Assembly: GCF_000346465.2 (NCBI RefSeq)
Contig: NC_034012.1
Location: 20,264,377 to 20,328,376, forward strand
From: Prunus persica
Taxonomy: Eukaryota; Streptophyta; Magnoliopsida; Rosales; Rosaceae
DNA length: 64,000 bases
Reading direction: 5' to 3'
In this document: in pieces, positions 11,069 through 21,850 of the stretch
Layout: every line of letters begins with the position of its first letter
Position numbering within the stretch: position 1 is the first letter of the stretch
Program-made: the position numbers and the translations under genes
Notes under the pieces: model-generated
Told to the model about the DNA's origin: nothing
The model's database searches: none
What the model saw: only the letters and a program-made list of their open reading frames with translations

Positions 11069-14000
11069 TGTTTAGTCCCAGTCAACTGGACAAGGATCGA
11101 GCTGCAACAATCCGATCCATCACAAAAAGATTGTTGATATACTGGGGAGAAAGGAGGCTTTTCATACAGAATCCAGCCATCAATATGGCAGAATTCACCC
11201 ATGAAAGCACAAAAGAACAAGAGGAGGAAGTTTTACAGGAGGAAGTGTTGGAATTTGCACCGGCAGCACTAGATGACTCCCTGCCAGAAGTAGAGGATCC
11301 TCTACAGGAGATAGACTTGGGGACAGAAGAAGATCCAAGGCCTACTTTCATCAGCGCGCTGTTAAAAGAACCACTCAAGGTTGAAATCACGGCACTCTTG
11401 CAGGAATTCAGAGATTGTTTTGCCTGGCATTACCACGAGATGCCGGGATTGGACAGGCAGTTAGTGGAGCACAAGCTGCCAATTAAAGATGGCTACCTTC
11501 CAGTCAAACAGGCCAGAAGAAGAATGTCTATGGACACAGAACTGAAGGTCAAAGAAGAGATAGAAAGGTTGCTCAAGGCAGGATTCATCAGGCCAGCCGT
11601 CTATGCCGATTGGTTAGCAAATATTGTACCTGTTCTCAAAAGAAAAACAGGGGCAGTTAGAATCTGCGTAGATTACAGGAATCTGAATGAGGCATCTCCT
11701 AAAGATGAATACCCTATGCCAATGGCAGACATGCTAGTGGATGGAGCCGCTCATAACCAGATGCTATCTTTCATGGACGGCAATGCAGGTTATAACCAGA
11801 TTATGATGGCAGAACAGGACATCCACAAGACAGCCTTTATGTGTCCTGGACATATAGGTGCTTTCGAGTATACTGTAATGCCTTTCGGTTTGAGAAATGC
11901 GGGAGCTACCTACCAAAGGGCAATGAATTCTATTTTTCATGATATGATAGGACATTCTTTGGAAGTATACATAGATGACGTGGTGATTAAATCCCCTAAG
12001 GAAGGAAATCACGTAGCAAGCCTGAGAAAGGCATTCCTGAGAATGAGGCAGCACAAGCTAAAAATGAACCCCAAAAAATGTGTTTTTGGAATCCAGGCAG
12101 GGAATTTCTTAGGATTCTTGGTCCACCAAAGAGGTATAGAGGTTGACAAAAATAAAGCAAAATCCATCATAGAAGCTCTACCACCTCGGAACAAGAAGGA
12201 ACTTCAGAGTCTCTTAGGAAAAATCAATTTCCTAAGGAGATTCATATCCAATTCTGCAGGAAAAATCCAACCTTTTTCCTCCCTGTTGAGACTGAAACAG
12301 GAACAGACATTCAAATGGGAAGAACAGCACCAACAGGCTTTCCAGGAAATAAAGCATTACCTCTCAAATCCACCAGTTCTGTCCCCACCAAAAAGGGGCA
12401 GACCCCTCAAACTTTATGTATCTGCATCAGAAGTATCCATTGGAAGTCTGCTAGTTCAAGATAACAAAGAAGGAAAAGAACAGGCAGTCTACTATTTAAG
12501 CAGAACATTGACAGAGGTGGAAAGAAGGTATTCCGCGATAGAAAGGCTTTGCCTGGCCTTATATTTCACTGCTGTAAAGCTCAGGCACTACATGCTGCCA
12601 CATACTATTTATATCATTGCCAAAACAGACCTAATCAAATACATGCTGACAAGACCAATGCTAAGGGGCAGAATTGGGAAATGGACTTTGGCTTTGACAG
12701 AATTCACTCTCAGATATGTCCCCCAGAAAGCTGTCAAAGGGCAAGCTGTGGCAGACTTTTTGGCAGATCACCCGGGAGAGGAAATTGAAGACATGGATTC
12801 TTTGGACATAGCAAATGCAGATCTGTTAACTAGAGCTCATGTTTGCCTTAACAATCCAATCTACTCGATTCATCTCACACCTTGGAAATTATATTTTGAT
12901 GGATCGAAGACAGACAAGGCTTCAGGAGCAGGAATTGTTCTGGAAGAACCATTAGGGGTCAGGCATTGCTATTCTTTCCAGCTAGATTTCCAATGCACCA
13001 ACAACAGGGCCGAATATGAGGCTTTGATTATAGGGCTCGAGATGTTGGTAGAATTAGGAGTCCAGTCCGTGGAAATCTTGGGAGATTCCATGCTTGTCCT
13101 AAAACAGATTGCTGGAGAATATAAGTGTCTGAATCCCTCTCTGGCTGTATATCTAGTGGCAGCTAGAAATCTATTGACAGAATTCAGAGAAGCTACTTGG
13201 GAACACATCCCAAGGGAGGAAAACTTCGCAGCCAATGAACTGGCTCAGGTAGCATCAGGCACACAAATGCCCGAAGACTGCGTCCAGAGGATCATCAAGA
13301 TAGGAAGGAAAAGTCTACCGTCAGTTCTGACTAGAGGAATGGAGATAGAAGTCAATTCTGCCTCGATCACTGAAGATGATTGGAGGGAGCCTATCATGAC
13401 TTACTTACGATACCCCACTCTGCCCTCTAAGAAAAGAGTCAGGATCATGGCTACAAACTATCTCATGTGGAATGAAGATTTGGTCCGGAAAAGTAAGGAT
13501 GAGATACTGTTAAGGTGTCTCGGAAAGACAGAATACATGAAAGTCATGGGAGAAACCCATGAGGGGATCTGTGGAGCTCACCAAGGAGGAAGAAAGATGT
13601 GCTGGTTAATCAGAAGGTATGGCTACTTCTGGCCAACCATGATGAAGGATTGCATCGACTATTCCAAAGGATGTGAAGCCTGTCAAAGGCACGGCCCAAT
13701 CCAGCAGGTTCCTTCGGTTCCCATGAATCCAGTAGTAAAGCCATGGCCTTTCAGGGGATGGGCAATGGATCTCATTGGCAAAATCTATCCAGCCAGCAAC
13801 CAGCAGCACTGTTTCATCATCGTTGCCACAGATTATTTCACCAAGTGGGTAGAAGCCAAGCCAGTAAAAACCACAACATCTCAAGAGATCATCATCTTTA
13901 TAGAAGAACAGATCATACAGAGATTTGGCATTCCGGAATCAATCACAACTGATAGGGGTTCTTCTTTCATATCTAGGGATATGCTAGATATGGCAGAAAC

Positions 14001-14676
14001 ATTCAAGTTCAAACTGCTTCAATCTACCCCCTATTATGCTCAAGCTAATGGACAGGCAGAATCAAGTAACAAGGTGATTATCAATATCATCAGAAAAATG
14101 CTAGAGAAGAATCCGAAGCAGTGGCATGAGAAGTTGTCAGAAACTTTGTGGGCATACAGAACGTCAAAAAGAGAAGCAACTGGCATGACTCCCTATGCTC
14201 TGACCTACGGTCATGATGCAATTCTGCCCATGGAGATAGCAGTCCAGTCCCTTAGAATTGCTCACCAGCACGATCTCACTGGGGAGGATTACTCTCAAGC
14301 CATGTTGCTGGAATTGGAAGGATTGGATGCAAGCAGAATTGACACCCTCAACAAACTCTTAGCAGGAAAACAGGCTGTGTCGAGAGCCTACAACAAAAGA
14401 GTCAAAAACAAGAGTTTTGAAGAGGGAGAGATAGTCTGGAAAGCAATTCTGCCCCTTGGAACACACATAGCTGGATATGGAAAGTGGTCACCTACATGGG
14501 AAGGCCCTTTTATAATTAACCAAATCCTCGGAATGGGGGCATATAGGTTGCAGGACCGAGATGGGGTTGTTCACTTCGCCCCAATCAATGGCAAATGGTT
14601 AAAGAAGTTCTATCCAACCATGTGGGATTCGCAGGCTGTACAAACAGATCCCGGGATAGGAGAGGAACAAGATTGA
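11068..14676 (+). CDS. pol: Tat copy B pol polyprotein: RT, RNase H, archaeal-type RNase H, integrase
   Basis: 1202 residues, intact. Reverse transcriptase spans about 185-345 with VDYRNLN, MPFGLRNAGATYQR and the YIDD active site at 301-304. RT-linked RNase H is about 450-550. A second RNase H (WKLYFDGSKT near 605, then NNRAEYEAL) is the extra domain of Tat elements. Integrase follows: an HHCC zinc module near 830-875 (HQGG...CEAC) and a DDE core with D near 899 (AMDLIG), D near 961 (TTDRGSS) and E near 997 (QAESSN). The ATG shares its A with the preceding stop (TGATG), so translation probably needs termination-reinitiation or a frame change. Every catalytic motif I looked for is present, so the product could be active. 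Confidence 0.95.
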   Translation: MFSPSQLDKDRAATIRSITKRLLIYWGERRLFIQNPAINMAEFTHESTKEQEEEVLQEEVLEFAPAALDDSLPEVEDPLQEIDLGTEEDPRPTFISALLKEPLKVEITALLQEFRDCFAWHYHEMPGLDRQLVEHKLPIKDGYLPVKQARRRMSMDTELKVKEEIERLLKAGFIRPAVYADWLANIVPVLKRKTGAVRICVDYRNLNEASPKDEYPMPMADMLVDGAAHNQMLSFMDGNAGYNQIMMAEQDIHKTAFMCPGHIGAFEYTVMPFGLRNAGATYQRAMNSIFHDMIGHSLEVYIDDVVIKSPKEGNHVASLRKAFLRMRQHKLKMNPKKCVFGIQAGNFLGFLVHQRGIEVDKNKAKSIIEALPPRNKKELQSLLGKINFLRRFISNSAGKIQPFSSLLRLKQEQTFKWEEQHQQAFQEIKHYLSNPPVLSPPKRGRPLKLYVSASEVSIGSLLVQDNKEGKEQAVYYLSRTLTEVERRYSAIERLCLALYFTAVKLRHYMLPHTIYIIAKTDLIKYMLTRPMLRGRIGKWTLALTEFTLRYVPQKAVKGQAVADFLADHPGEEIEDMDSLDIANADLLTRAHVCLNNPIYSIHLTPWKLYFDGSKTDKASGAGIVLEEPLGVRHCYSFQLDFQCTNNRAEYEALIIGLEMLVELGVQSVEILGDSMLVLKQIAGEYKCLNPSLAVYLVAARNLLTEFREATWEHIPREENFAANELAQVASGTQMPEDCVQRIIKIGRKSLPSVLTRGMEIEVNSASITEDDWREPIMTYLRYPTLPSKKRVRIMATNYLMWNEDLVRKSKDEILLRCLGKTEYMKVMGETHEGICGAHQGGRKMCWLIRRYGYFWPTMMKDCIDYSKGCEACQRHGPIQQVPSVPMNPVVKPWPFRGWAMDLIGKIYPASNQQHCFIIVATDYFTKWVEAKPVKTTTSQEIIIFIEEQIIQRFGIPESITTDRGSSFISRDMLDMAETFKFKLLQSTPYYAQANGQAESSNKVIINIIRKMLEKNPKQWHEKLSETLWAYRTSKREATGMTPYALTYGHDAILPMEIAVQSLRIAHQHDLTGEDYSQAMLLELEGLDASRIDTLNKLLAGKQAVSRAYNKRVKNKSFEEGEIVWKAILPLGTHIAGYGKWSPTWEGPFIINQILGMGAYRLQDRDGVVHFAPINGKWLKKFYPTMWDSQAVQTDPGIGEEQD

Positions 14677-14907
14677 CCTTTTTGTTTCTTGAAAAGGAAT
14701 CTTGTTTAGATTTGTTTTTACTTTAAGGTTGTTCTGTTTGGAGTTTTGTTTAGGTTTGTTTTTACTTTAAAGTTGTTCTGTTTTTACTGTACCTTCAAAA
14801 CCATGTCCGGTTATTTCATCAAGAATAAAAAGCAGTAAAAATGCTTTGAAAGCTTATATAAAATAGCCACCTTTGCGGCAAATTATTCGAACAAAAGAAA
14901 GAAGAAG
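14677..14907. other. Spacer between convergent pol and antisense gene
   Basis: 231 bp between the two stop codons. It contains an imperfect direct repeat of about 50 bp (14710-14785, TTTTTACTTTAA...GTTGTTCTGTTT twice). An AATAAA at 14824 could be a polyadenylation signal for a sense transcript. No ORF. Confidence 0.6.
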
Positions 14908-17900
14908 CTAAAATCCTAGCTTTCTAAGAGTCTCTTGCAGGTTCGCTTTCTTGACAGAAAGCTCTTTCTGGAGCAGCACCCCCTGGTGAATTGAAGCCTC
15001 TGCAATCTCCAAAGCTGGCCTGGAGGCTGCAACCATACTTTGCACAAGAAAAGTGGCCTTAGTTTTAGAACTCAGTCCAGCCCCAAGCCTGCTCTGCACC
15101 TCCCTGCATTCTGCCAACTGTTTTTGGAGTTCCTCAATCTGCTTCTCCAGCTTATCCGCGGTAGCCTTGGCCTCCTTATATCCAGCCACCATCTGATCCA
15201 GTTCTGTTTTCTGCCTAGCAAAGTCAGCCAGATTGGCTTCATGTGTGGCCTTGCAGAACTCAGAAGTTTTGAACGTAGGCCTAAGATCTTCATAGCGATC
15301 ATGCAGGTTAAGCACATCTCGGGCCAGGCTTAGGCCCATCTCAAGAATAGGCCTCGGAGCCATGTTCTGTCTATGCAGCAGGTCCAGGTCCTTCATCAGC
15401 TGATCAAGAGCCCCTGTATCTTCATCAAATTCCAGCTCGGTGGACTGCCAGATTTTCAACCTCTCCATGGCTTCCTCCACCGCCCTAGATTTTGCTTTGC
15501 CTGGAGGAGAGCTGAGTTTCTCCAGTCTGTCCAATTGGGCATCCAGATCCATGGCCTCAAACTCTTCAAGTTCTGGATCAGCAAAAGAAGCCGTGGCAGA
15601 TGATCCTGGGAAGGAATGAATAGGCATCTGCAGAAGAGAACATAAGTTAATACCAGGCAGAAAGTGGAAGATAAAGGAGGCTCAAAAGTTATTAAAAACT
15701 TACAGCGACAATGGGAGGCTTTAGGGGGCTGGATACCGTAGCCAGAACACCAGTAGCCTTAGGCACTTCCACCTGGAAAGACTACAACTGTTAGAACAGA
15801 CAGAACAGCAGGAAAACATGAATAGTCAAGGAGGAAAATTACCACAACCACAGGAGCAGCTGCAGTCGTTTCCACTTCAACCTCCGGGACCACAACGGTT
15901 AATTCTGCCTGATCCACGGGGTCTGATGCAGATGGCTCCACCTGATCCTCGGCCTCTGGAGCGGCAATAGAGTGTTCTGCCTCAGCATCCTCAAAAAGAG
16001 CCAGTTCTGAGCTGGTCAGCTCAGCACTCGGACCCTTTTGTTGCTTCTGCGCCAAGGCAATGCTCTCCGCTATCACCTCAGCAGGAATTTCATCCTACAA
16101 AAAGGGGGTCAGAACAGAAGGAATGAAGCAAAAGAGGAACTAGTGCGAGTCACAGACTAAAACTCACCTCGTCTTCCACCGCTGCCACCTTCTCTTGGGG
16201 CACCTCCTCCAGCTCTCGCAGCTCTTTTTCCTGCTCCACCTCCTCAAAGGCTTCTCGCAGCTCATCGTCCGTCCCAGAAGTAGCGGCTGGGATTGCTGCG
16301 GCTTCTTCTGCGGCAAAGTATTCCACTTCACCCCTCTTCTTAAGCTTTTTTAACTTAGTAGGAGGAGGAGAAGGACTCCCAGCTGGACAGAACAAAAGGA
16401 AAAGATTAGAAAAGAGAAAACAGAATAAATCCAGAGAGAACAGTTGGAATGCTCCAAACTTACCAGGAATGCCAGGCCGCGCGGTACTATCCAGAGGGGG
16501 AGCAAGCCCTTTTCTTTTTCTTCTACCAGAAGGAACAGCCTCGGCAGGGGTTTGTTCTGCCTCAACATCATCCTCTTCATCAGCAGAAGGAAGCTCCAGA
16601 TCCCCGGCGGCAATAACAGAAGAGACTGCACCAAGCAGTTAGAGGTTAGAAGCCAATCCAACAGGAAAAGACAGAAGAAAATTAAAAAGGAAAGGCTTAC
16701 CAATCACTTCTCCAGCCTGGACAGACTGTCCACCCACGTTCTTTGTCAGGGAAGGATCTAATAACAGGCAGAACATAGGTTAAAAACAGATTATCAAGAC
16801 AGAACAAGTCCCAGACAGAATCAAGTATCTACCTTCTATGATTTGCGCATTAATGTCCTTGATGGTCTGGATCATATGCGCTTTGGCCTCCCCCTCCGCA
16901 AAAAGATGCCAGTTCTCCCAACCGTCAAAAAGCGTTTTAAGGGCAGTATCGCTATGAAGATCTTNNNNNNNNNNNNNNNNNNNNNNNNNNNNNNNNNNNN
17001 NNNNNNNNNNNNNNNNNNNNNNNNNNNNNNNNNNNNNNNNNNNNNNNNNNNNNNNNNNNNNNNNNNNNNNNNNNNNNNNNNNNNNNNNNNNNNNNNNNNN
17101 NNNNNNNNNNNNNNNNNNNNNNNNNNNNNNNNNNNNNNNNNNNNNNNNNNNNNNNNNNNNNNNNNNNNNNNNNNNNNNNNNNNNNNNNNNNNNNNNNNNN
17201 NNNNNNNNNNNNNNNNNNNNNNNNNNNNNNNNNNNNNNNNNNNNNNNNNNNNNNNNNNNNNNNNNNNNNNNNNNNNNNNNNNNNNNNNNNNNNNNNNNNN
17301 NNNNNNNNNNNNNNNNNNNNNNNNNNNNNNNNNNNNNNNNNNNNNNNNNNNNNNNNNNNNNNNNNNNNNNNNNNNNNNNNNNNNNNNNNNNNNNNNNNNN
17401 NNNNNNNNNNNNNNNNNNNNNNNNNNNNNNNNNNNNNNNNNNNNNNNNNNNNNNNNNNNNNNNNNNNNNNNNNNNNNNNNNNNNNNNNNNNNNNNNNNNN
17501 NNNNNNNNNNNNNNNNNNNNNNNNNNNNNNNNNNNNNNNNNNNNNNNNNNNNNNNNNNNNNNNNNNNNNNNNNNNNNNNNNNNNNNNNNNNNNNNNNNNN
17601 NNNNNNNNNNNNNNNNNNNNNNNNNNNNNNNNNNNNNNNNNNNNNNNNNNNNNNNNNNNNNNNNNNNNNNNNNNNNNNNNNNNNNNNNNNNNNNNNNNNN
17701 NNNNNNNNNNNNNNNNNNNNNNNNNNNNNNNNNNNNNNNNNNNNNNNNNNNNNNNNNNNNNNNNNNNNNNNNNNNNNNNNNNNNNNNNNNNNNNNNNNNN
17801 NNNNNNNNNNNNNNNNNNNNNNNNNNNNNNNNNNNNNNNNNNNNNNNNNNNNNNNNNNNNNNNNNNNNNAGGAGAAGGACTCCAGCTGGACAGACAAAAG

Positions 17901-19994
17901 GAAAAGATTAGAAAGAGAAACAGATAAATCCAGAGAGAACAGTTGGAATGCTCCAAACTTACCAGGAATGCCAGGCCGCGCGGTACTATCCAGAGGGGGA
18001 GCAAGCCCTTTTCTTTTTCTTCTACCAGAAGGAACAGCCTCGGCAGGGGTTTGTTCTGCCTCAACATCATCCTCTTCATCAGCAGAAGGAAGCTCCAGAT
18101 CCCCGGCGGCAATAACAGAAGAGACTGCACCAAGCAGTTAGAGGTTAGAAGCCAATCCAACAGGAAAAGACAGAAGAAAATTAAAAAGGAAAGGCTTACC
18201 AATCACTTCTCCAGCCTGGACAGACTGTCCACCCACGTTCTTTGTCAGGGAAGGATCTAATAACAGGCAGAACATAGGTTAAAAACAGATTATCAAGACA
18301 GAACAAGTCCCAGACAGAATCAAGTATCTACCTTCTATGATTTGCGCATTAATGTCCTTGATGGTCTGGATCATATGCGCTTTGGCCTCCCCCTCCGCAA
18401 AAAGATGCCAGTTCTCCCAACCGTCAAAAAGCGTTTTAAGGGCAGTAACAGAAGCTGGTAGATTTTGGAATCTGGTTTGCCACCAGGCGTCAAAATCAGC
18501 AGAACTGCAGGAATTTGGCTCCCATGAGGGATAGAGGGCATCAGTGCTATTATTTATCTTGTTCACTGCACACCGGGCGTCCTTGTGCACCTCCAGATCA
18601 TCTACATCCCTCCAAGAAGAGGCCCGATTGCAACTCCGGTATGATTTCAGCGGAATAAGCTGAGGACAGCCAAGCTGCCTTGCACAGAAGTTAGGATGAT
18701 AGACTTCTGCCCCCAGATGATAGTTTGGAGGTTTGCCCCCACCATGAGCCAGATCTCTAGGCAGAGTAATGCTCAAGAACTTCTTTCTGAAATCTGTTCT
18801 GGCAGCCTCGTCTTCTGGTTCTTTCTCGAAAAGCCGAGATCCAGTCTGGAACCAAGGATAGGTCCTTCTGATCACCACTTGCCACTGAGCAGCCGACCTC
18901 TTGGTACAATGCCTGAAGAGCATCAAATACTCCTCAAGAGAGCGCTTGGGCACTTCTGCCGATATCAGGGGAAGGGCCAGAACTTGGTCTTCAGGCAGAA
19001 CTATGTCTGGAAACCTTAACTCGGGGAAATATACCTGCAGCCAGATCTGGATCATCCAGAATGCGCCAGGAGCAGACAGGTTCAATGGATTTTCCAGAGT
19101 GGCAGTATGCAGATTCTTGAAAAGGTGGGCCAGAACTGTTGGTCCAAGCCCCACATCAGTGTGATTGTGAAGTGCTTCTGCCAGATGTCTGTATTCAAGC
19201 AGAACTGCCGAAGACCGATTGGGGAAGACAAATCGGTTCAGCCAATACAGAAGGAACAACATATGTTGCTGATCCTTGTCCTTCTCAGCGCTGAATCTCT
19301 TCAGAAAGTTGGAGAAGGAGCAGTTCTGATTGATCGTGGCTGGAGAGATAGTGAAGGGAGTGGCCACTTTCTCTTGGTTCTTTCGCCTGTGATAATCTCC
19401 AACAGCATCAACAGGTCTGCCATGGGGCCTAAACCCAAAAATCTGAGCCATATCCAGTAGAGTTGGAGCCATGGGACCCACACGGAAATCAAATGTGTTG
19501 CTGGCAGAATTCCAAAAACACAGGGCAGCAGCAAGCAGGTTCTCATCTCTGTTAATCGACTGCTTGGACAGAAGAATGGCGTCATAGAGCCCAGCTCTCC
19601 TCCAGTGACCCCCATATCTCGGGAGAAGTCTGTCAATCCAGTCTGCCCATTTGACGGGACTGTTCCTCACCTCGCTGGACGGAAAAGATCGACTCAAATT
19701 CTTGCTAACCCAAGAATAAGAAGCTAGGGCAGAAGTGCTTTCAAAACACAAAGGTGCCTCAGCATCCTTTTTCAGCAATTCCGCCACCTCAGCCGGAACA
19801 GGACCAAACCAGTGAGGCCCTAACACCAGAGTGTTCTCAAACAAATGGAGAACATTCTCGTCCAGATTCTTCTGGGCAAAGGGGTGAAGCTTGCTCCTAA
19901 CCTCTATCGCGTGGGCATCAACCCCGCTCCCAGTGATGTAATCAGGAGGATTTGAAGCTGAAGAAGACTGAGCGCGGGATTTTGGGGAAGACAT
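14908..19994 (-). CDS. Seven-exon antisense gene: plant mobile domain protein with C-terminal coiled coil, carried by Tat copy B
   Basis: Exons (minus strand): 18332-19994, 18200-18256, 17963-18124, 16168-16382, 15843-16094, 15704-15772, 14908-15627. All six introns are GT...AG and short (about 70-90 bp; the intron between 17963 and 16382 is read across the false duplication), and phases match throughout. The sum is 3138 nt, a 1045-residue protein. Exon 1 carries a Ser-rich start and a plant mobile domain (PMD, aminotransferase-like family): WRRAGLYDAILLSK, AALCFWNSASNTFDFR, PTLLDMAQIFGF, GAFWMIQIWLQVYFP. Exons 3-6 are acidic, Lys/Pro- and Glu-rich linkers with a basic RRKRK. Exon 7 is a long heptad-rich coiled coil. 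Function in the element is unknown. PMD genes and antisense ORFs in Tat elements are known; intact splicing is my reading. Confidence 0.85.
16371..16964. other. Left half of a false (assembly) duplication
   Basis: 16441-16948 repeats 17940-18447 base for base at an offset of 1499. It holds second copies of exon 3 (16464-16625), exon 2 (16701-16757) and the end of exon 1 (from 16833) of the antisense gene. After 16948 it ends in 17 bases that are the reverse complement of 15284-15300, a chimeric contig end. It should not be counted as a second gene. Confidence 0.8.
16965..17869. other. Assembly gap, 905 N
   Basis: Run of 905 N between two copies of the same sequence. If the copies are one locus, the gap contains nothing and the real element joins 16948 to 18448. 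Confidence 0.8.
17870..18447. other. Right half of the false duplication
   Basis: The first 60-70 bases after the gap lack single bases relative to 16372-16440 (for example ACTCC for ACTCCC, CAGAC for CAGAAC, and shorter A runs), the signature of an uncorrected read end. After 17940 it is identical to the left copy. Confidence 0.75.
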
Positions 19995-20337
19995 TTCTGA
20001 TTCAGGGGAAGAAGCGGAAGAAAGGAAGGTCTGAAGAAAGCAATGGAAATCTCGAAGGAAAGACTCGCAGGAACAAGAGCTGGAAGGTTTAGAGTTTCTT
20101 TTTCAAAAAGCTATGAATTTGAATTTCTTTTAAAGAAAGGCTCGAAAACGTGGGAAGAAGAAGATGGGACGGCACCTGATAATTACTAGCTAATAACTAG
20201 CTGATAATTAGCCGTTTTCCCACGAACTCTAGTACGTGACAGGCGGACGTGGCAGACATAGGCGAAAGCACGGAAGAAACTGGCGCGCGAATTTAATGGC
20301 AAAACATTAAGTCTAAAAACGTTCCAAAAACAAGTTC

Positions 20338-20354
20338 AGACTTAATGGGGGCAT
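20338..20354 (+). other. Polypurine tract region of copy B
   Basis: AATGGGGGCAT lies immediately before the 3' LTR start, where second-strand priming occurs in LTR retrotransposons. The interval 19995-20337 upstream should be the promoter region of the antisense gene; it holds no ORF, and I see only an A/T-rich TTTAAAAG-like motif on the minus strand near 20130. Confidence 0.55.
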
Positions 20355-21810
20355 TGTTTGGGCCTAAATTCGACACACCAAAGAGATCCAGAAACAGGCC
20401 CGTGGTGAAATACTTATCCAGTCCCAAAAAGACCCAAAACTGTCATATTGGGCCTTTGAAAATCAGCCCACAAAATATTGTTTAAACTCAAGCCCAAGAG
20501 ACTAAAGACACATTCACGTGGCTACCTCACCTCTCTGGAAAGTCAGCAAATCCAACTAGAGTTTTTATGTAAGAAGGGACGTTTCTGAAAACACTGCCGA
20601 GAAAGAAAAATCAAAGGGGCGTCTATGATCAGAGACTTTTTGCTCCAAAGCAACACACCGTCTTCTAAAAAGATTTCGCAAATCACGTTTTCAAGAGCAA
20701 GAGACAGGGAGTTGTTCAGAAAATACAAAAGAAAAATCAAAACCGCCATAGGATCAGCTCACACAGACGGTGGCATTAAAATAAAAAAAACCGTCAGCCA
20801 GGAAACCAGGGAAGGGATCGCTATAGGAAATGACCACTGGGAGTCTATCTGCCATAATTGATAAAAATCTTTCCTGCTTTACGTTTTTTGAAAAATCTTT
20901 TGCCGCCCATTATTAAAATTTAAAACCACCTTCAAAAGGAGGGTCTCTTATAAAAACAGAAACAGGCAAGAAAGAAAAGGGACATTCTTTTCATCAATCA
21001 ATCAAAAAATACAAACAGGAAAACAGCTCTAGATCAGAATTCCAAAGTTCAGACTTAGAAAATAAGTCCTCTGAAAGCGAGATCCCTCTCGTTACAAATT
21101 TGGTTCAGCAAAAGCCAAAACAAACACAGCTTGAGTTTTCACAAATATGAAAACCTCAACAAATTTTATAGCATAGTTCCAGCTTGTTAAATCCTCGAGA
21201 ATAGCCACTTCTGTCCTTTCAAACTGAAGAAGTCGCAGTTCTGCCCGCTCGAAAAGTCTCCCAAGGCTTGAAGTAGATTAAAGCTCTGCCAAAATTGAAC
21301 TTTGGTATCGATTTACAACTGAAGCCAAGCAGCTAAAGTTGTTGACAGTACAGTCCAGCATAGACATACCCAGTCCAGCCCGGATCAGAAGTTTCTACCC
21401 AGGCAGAAATGAGATTCCAGCCATCTTTTTGCCTTTCTAGAGTTGATTTCTCCATTCTTAATTTTGTAAAAGGCAGTTCTGCCTGAAACAGTACTTTATT
21501 ATTATCTATTCTAGCCAGAACAACCATCTTGATACTGAGATAAATTGTGAAAGTCCTCACCAGTCTGAGGCAAGAAAAGAACTTACTTGGGAGATATTCC
21601 TCACCCAAATTCACAATCGTTTGTTTTAGAAGTCAGTAACTTGAGGCGCAGGTTATCCACTCTAAAAATGAGTCTGCTAGAATTTACATTGCTAGCAGTG
21701 GCACGCTCGCACACCAAAGAAAGCTGACTTGTTGACCAACAAGTGGTCTCCAAGCTAGTGGGGAACTTCGCCCTTCCATATCAGGAGTTAAACACGAAAA
21801 CGGGTGAACA
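20355..21810 (+). repeat. 3' LTR of copy B (1456 bp)
   Basis: Starts TGTTTGGGCC and ends GGGTGAACA; followed by the target duplication GACCC. TATA box at 20949-20956. Nearly identical to the readable 5' LTR. Confidence 0.95.
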
Positions 21811-21850
21811 GACCCCGACTCCGACGACGACCCCTACCCCGACCCCTACT

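Larger units (their letters stand above)
7156..21810 (+). mobile_element. Ty3/gypsy Tat-lineage LTR retrotransposon, copy B, near full length
   Basis: TG...CA-bounded LTRs (7156 onward and 20355-21810) are flanked by the 5-bp duplication GACCC at 7151-7155 and 21811-21815. Order: 5' LTR (cut by a gap), gag-protease, pol with RT, RNase H, a second RNase H and integrase, a convergent antisense gene, polypurine tract, 3' LTR. The extra RNase H and the extra antisense ORF between pol and the 3' LTR are known marks of the Tat group (Ogre/Retand/Grande type). The readable 900 bp of the 5' LTR differ from the 3' LTR at one base, so the insertion is recent. True length differs from the span shown because of two assembly gaps and a false duplication. 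Confidence 0.95.

Noticed and set aside
15040..15603. Plus-strand ORFs opposite exon 7 of the antisense gene
   Set aside because: Shadows of the coiled-coil exon, whose heptad pattern and phase-matched introns support the minus strand.
16833..16948. Second copy of the PMD gene exons 1-3
   Set aside because: Identical to 17963-18447 across introns too, with a chimeric end; treated as an assembly artefact rather than a second gene.
16843..18202. Long ORFs of 341-432 codons crossing the N run
   Set aside because: Mostly unknown residues from N; the flanks are a false duplication of introns and exons of the antisense gene.
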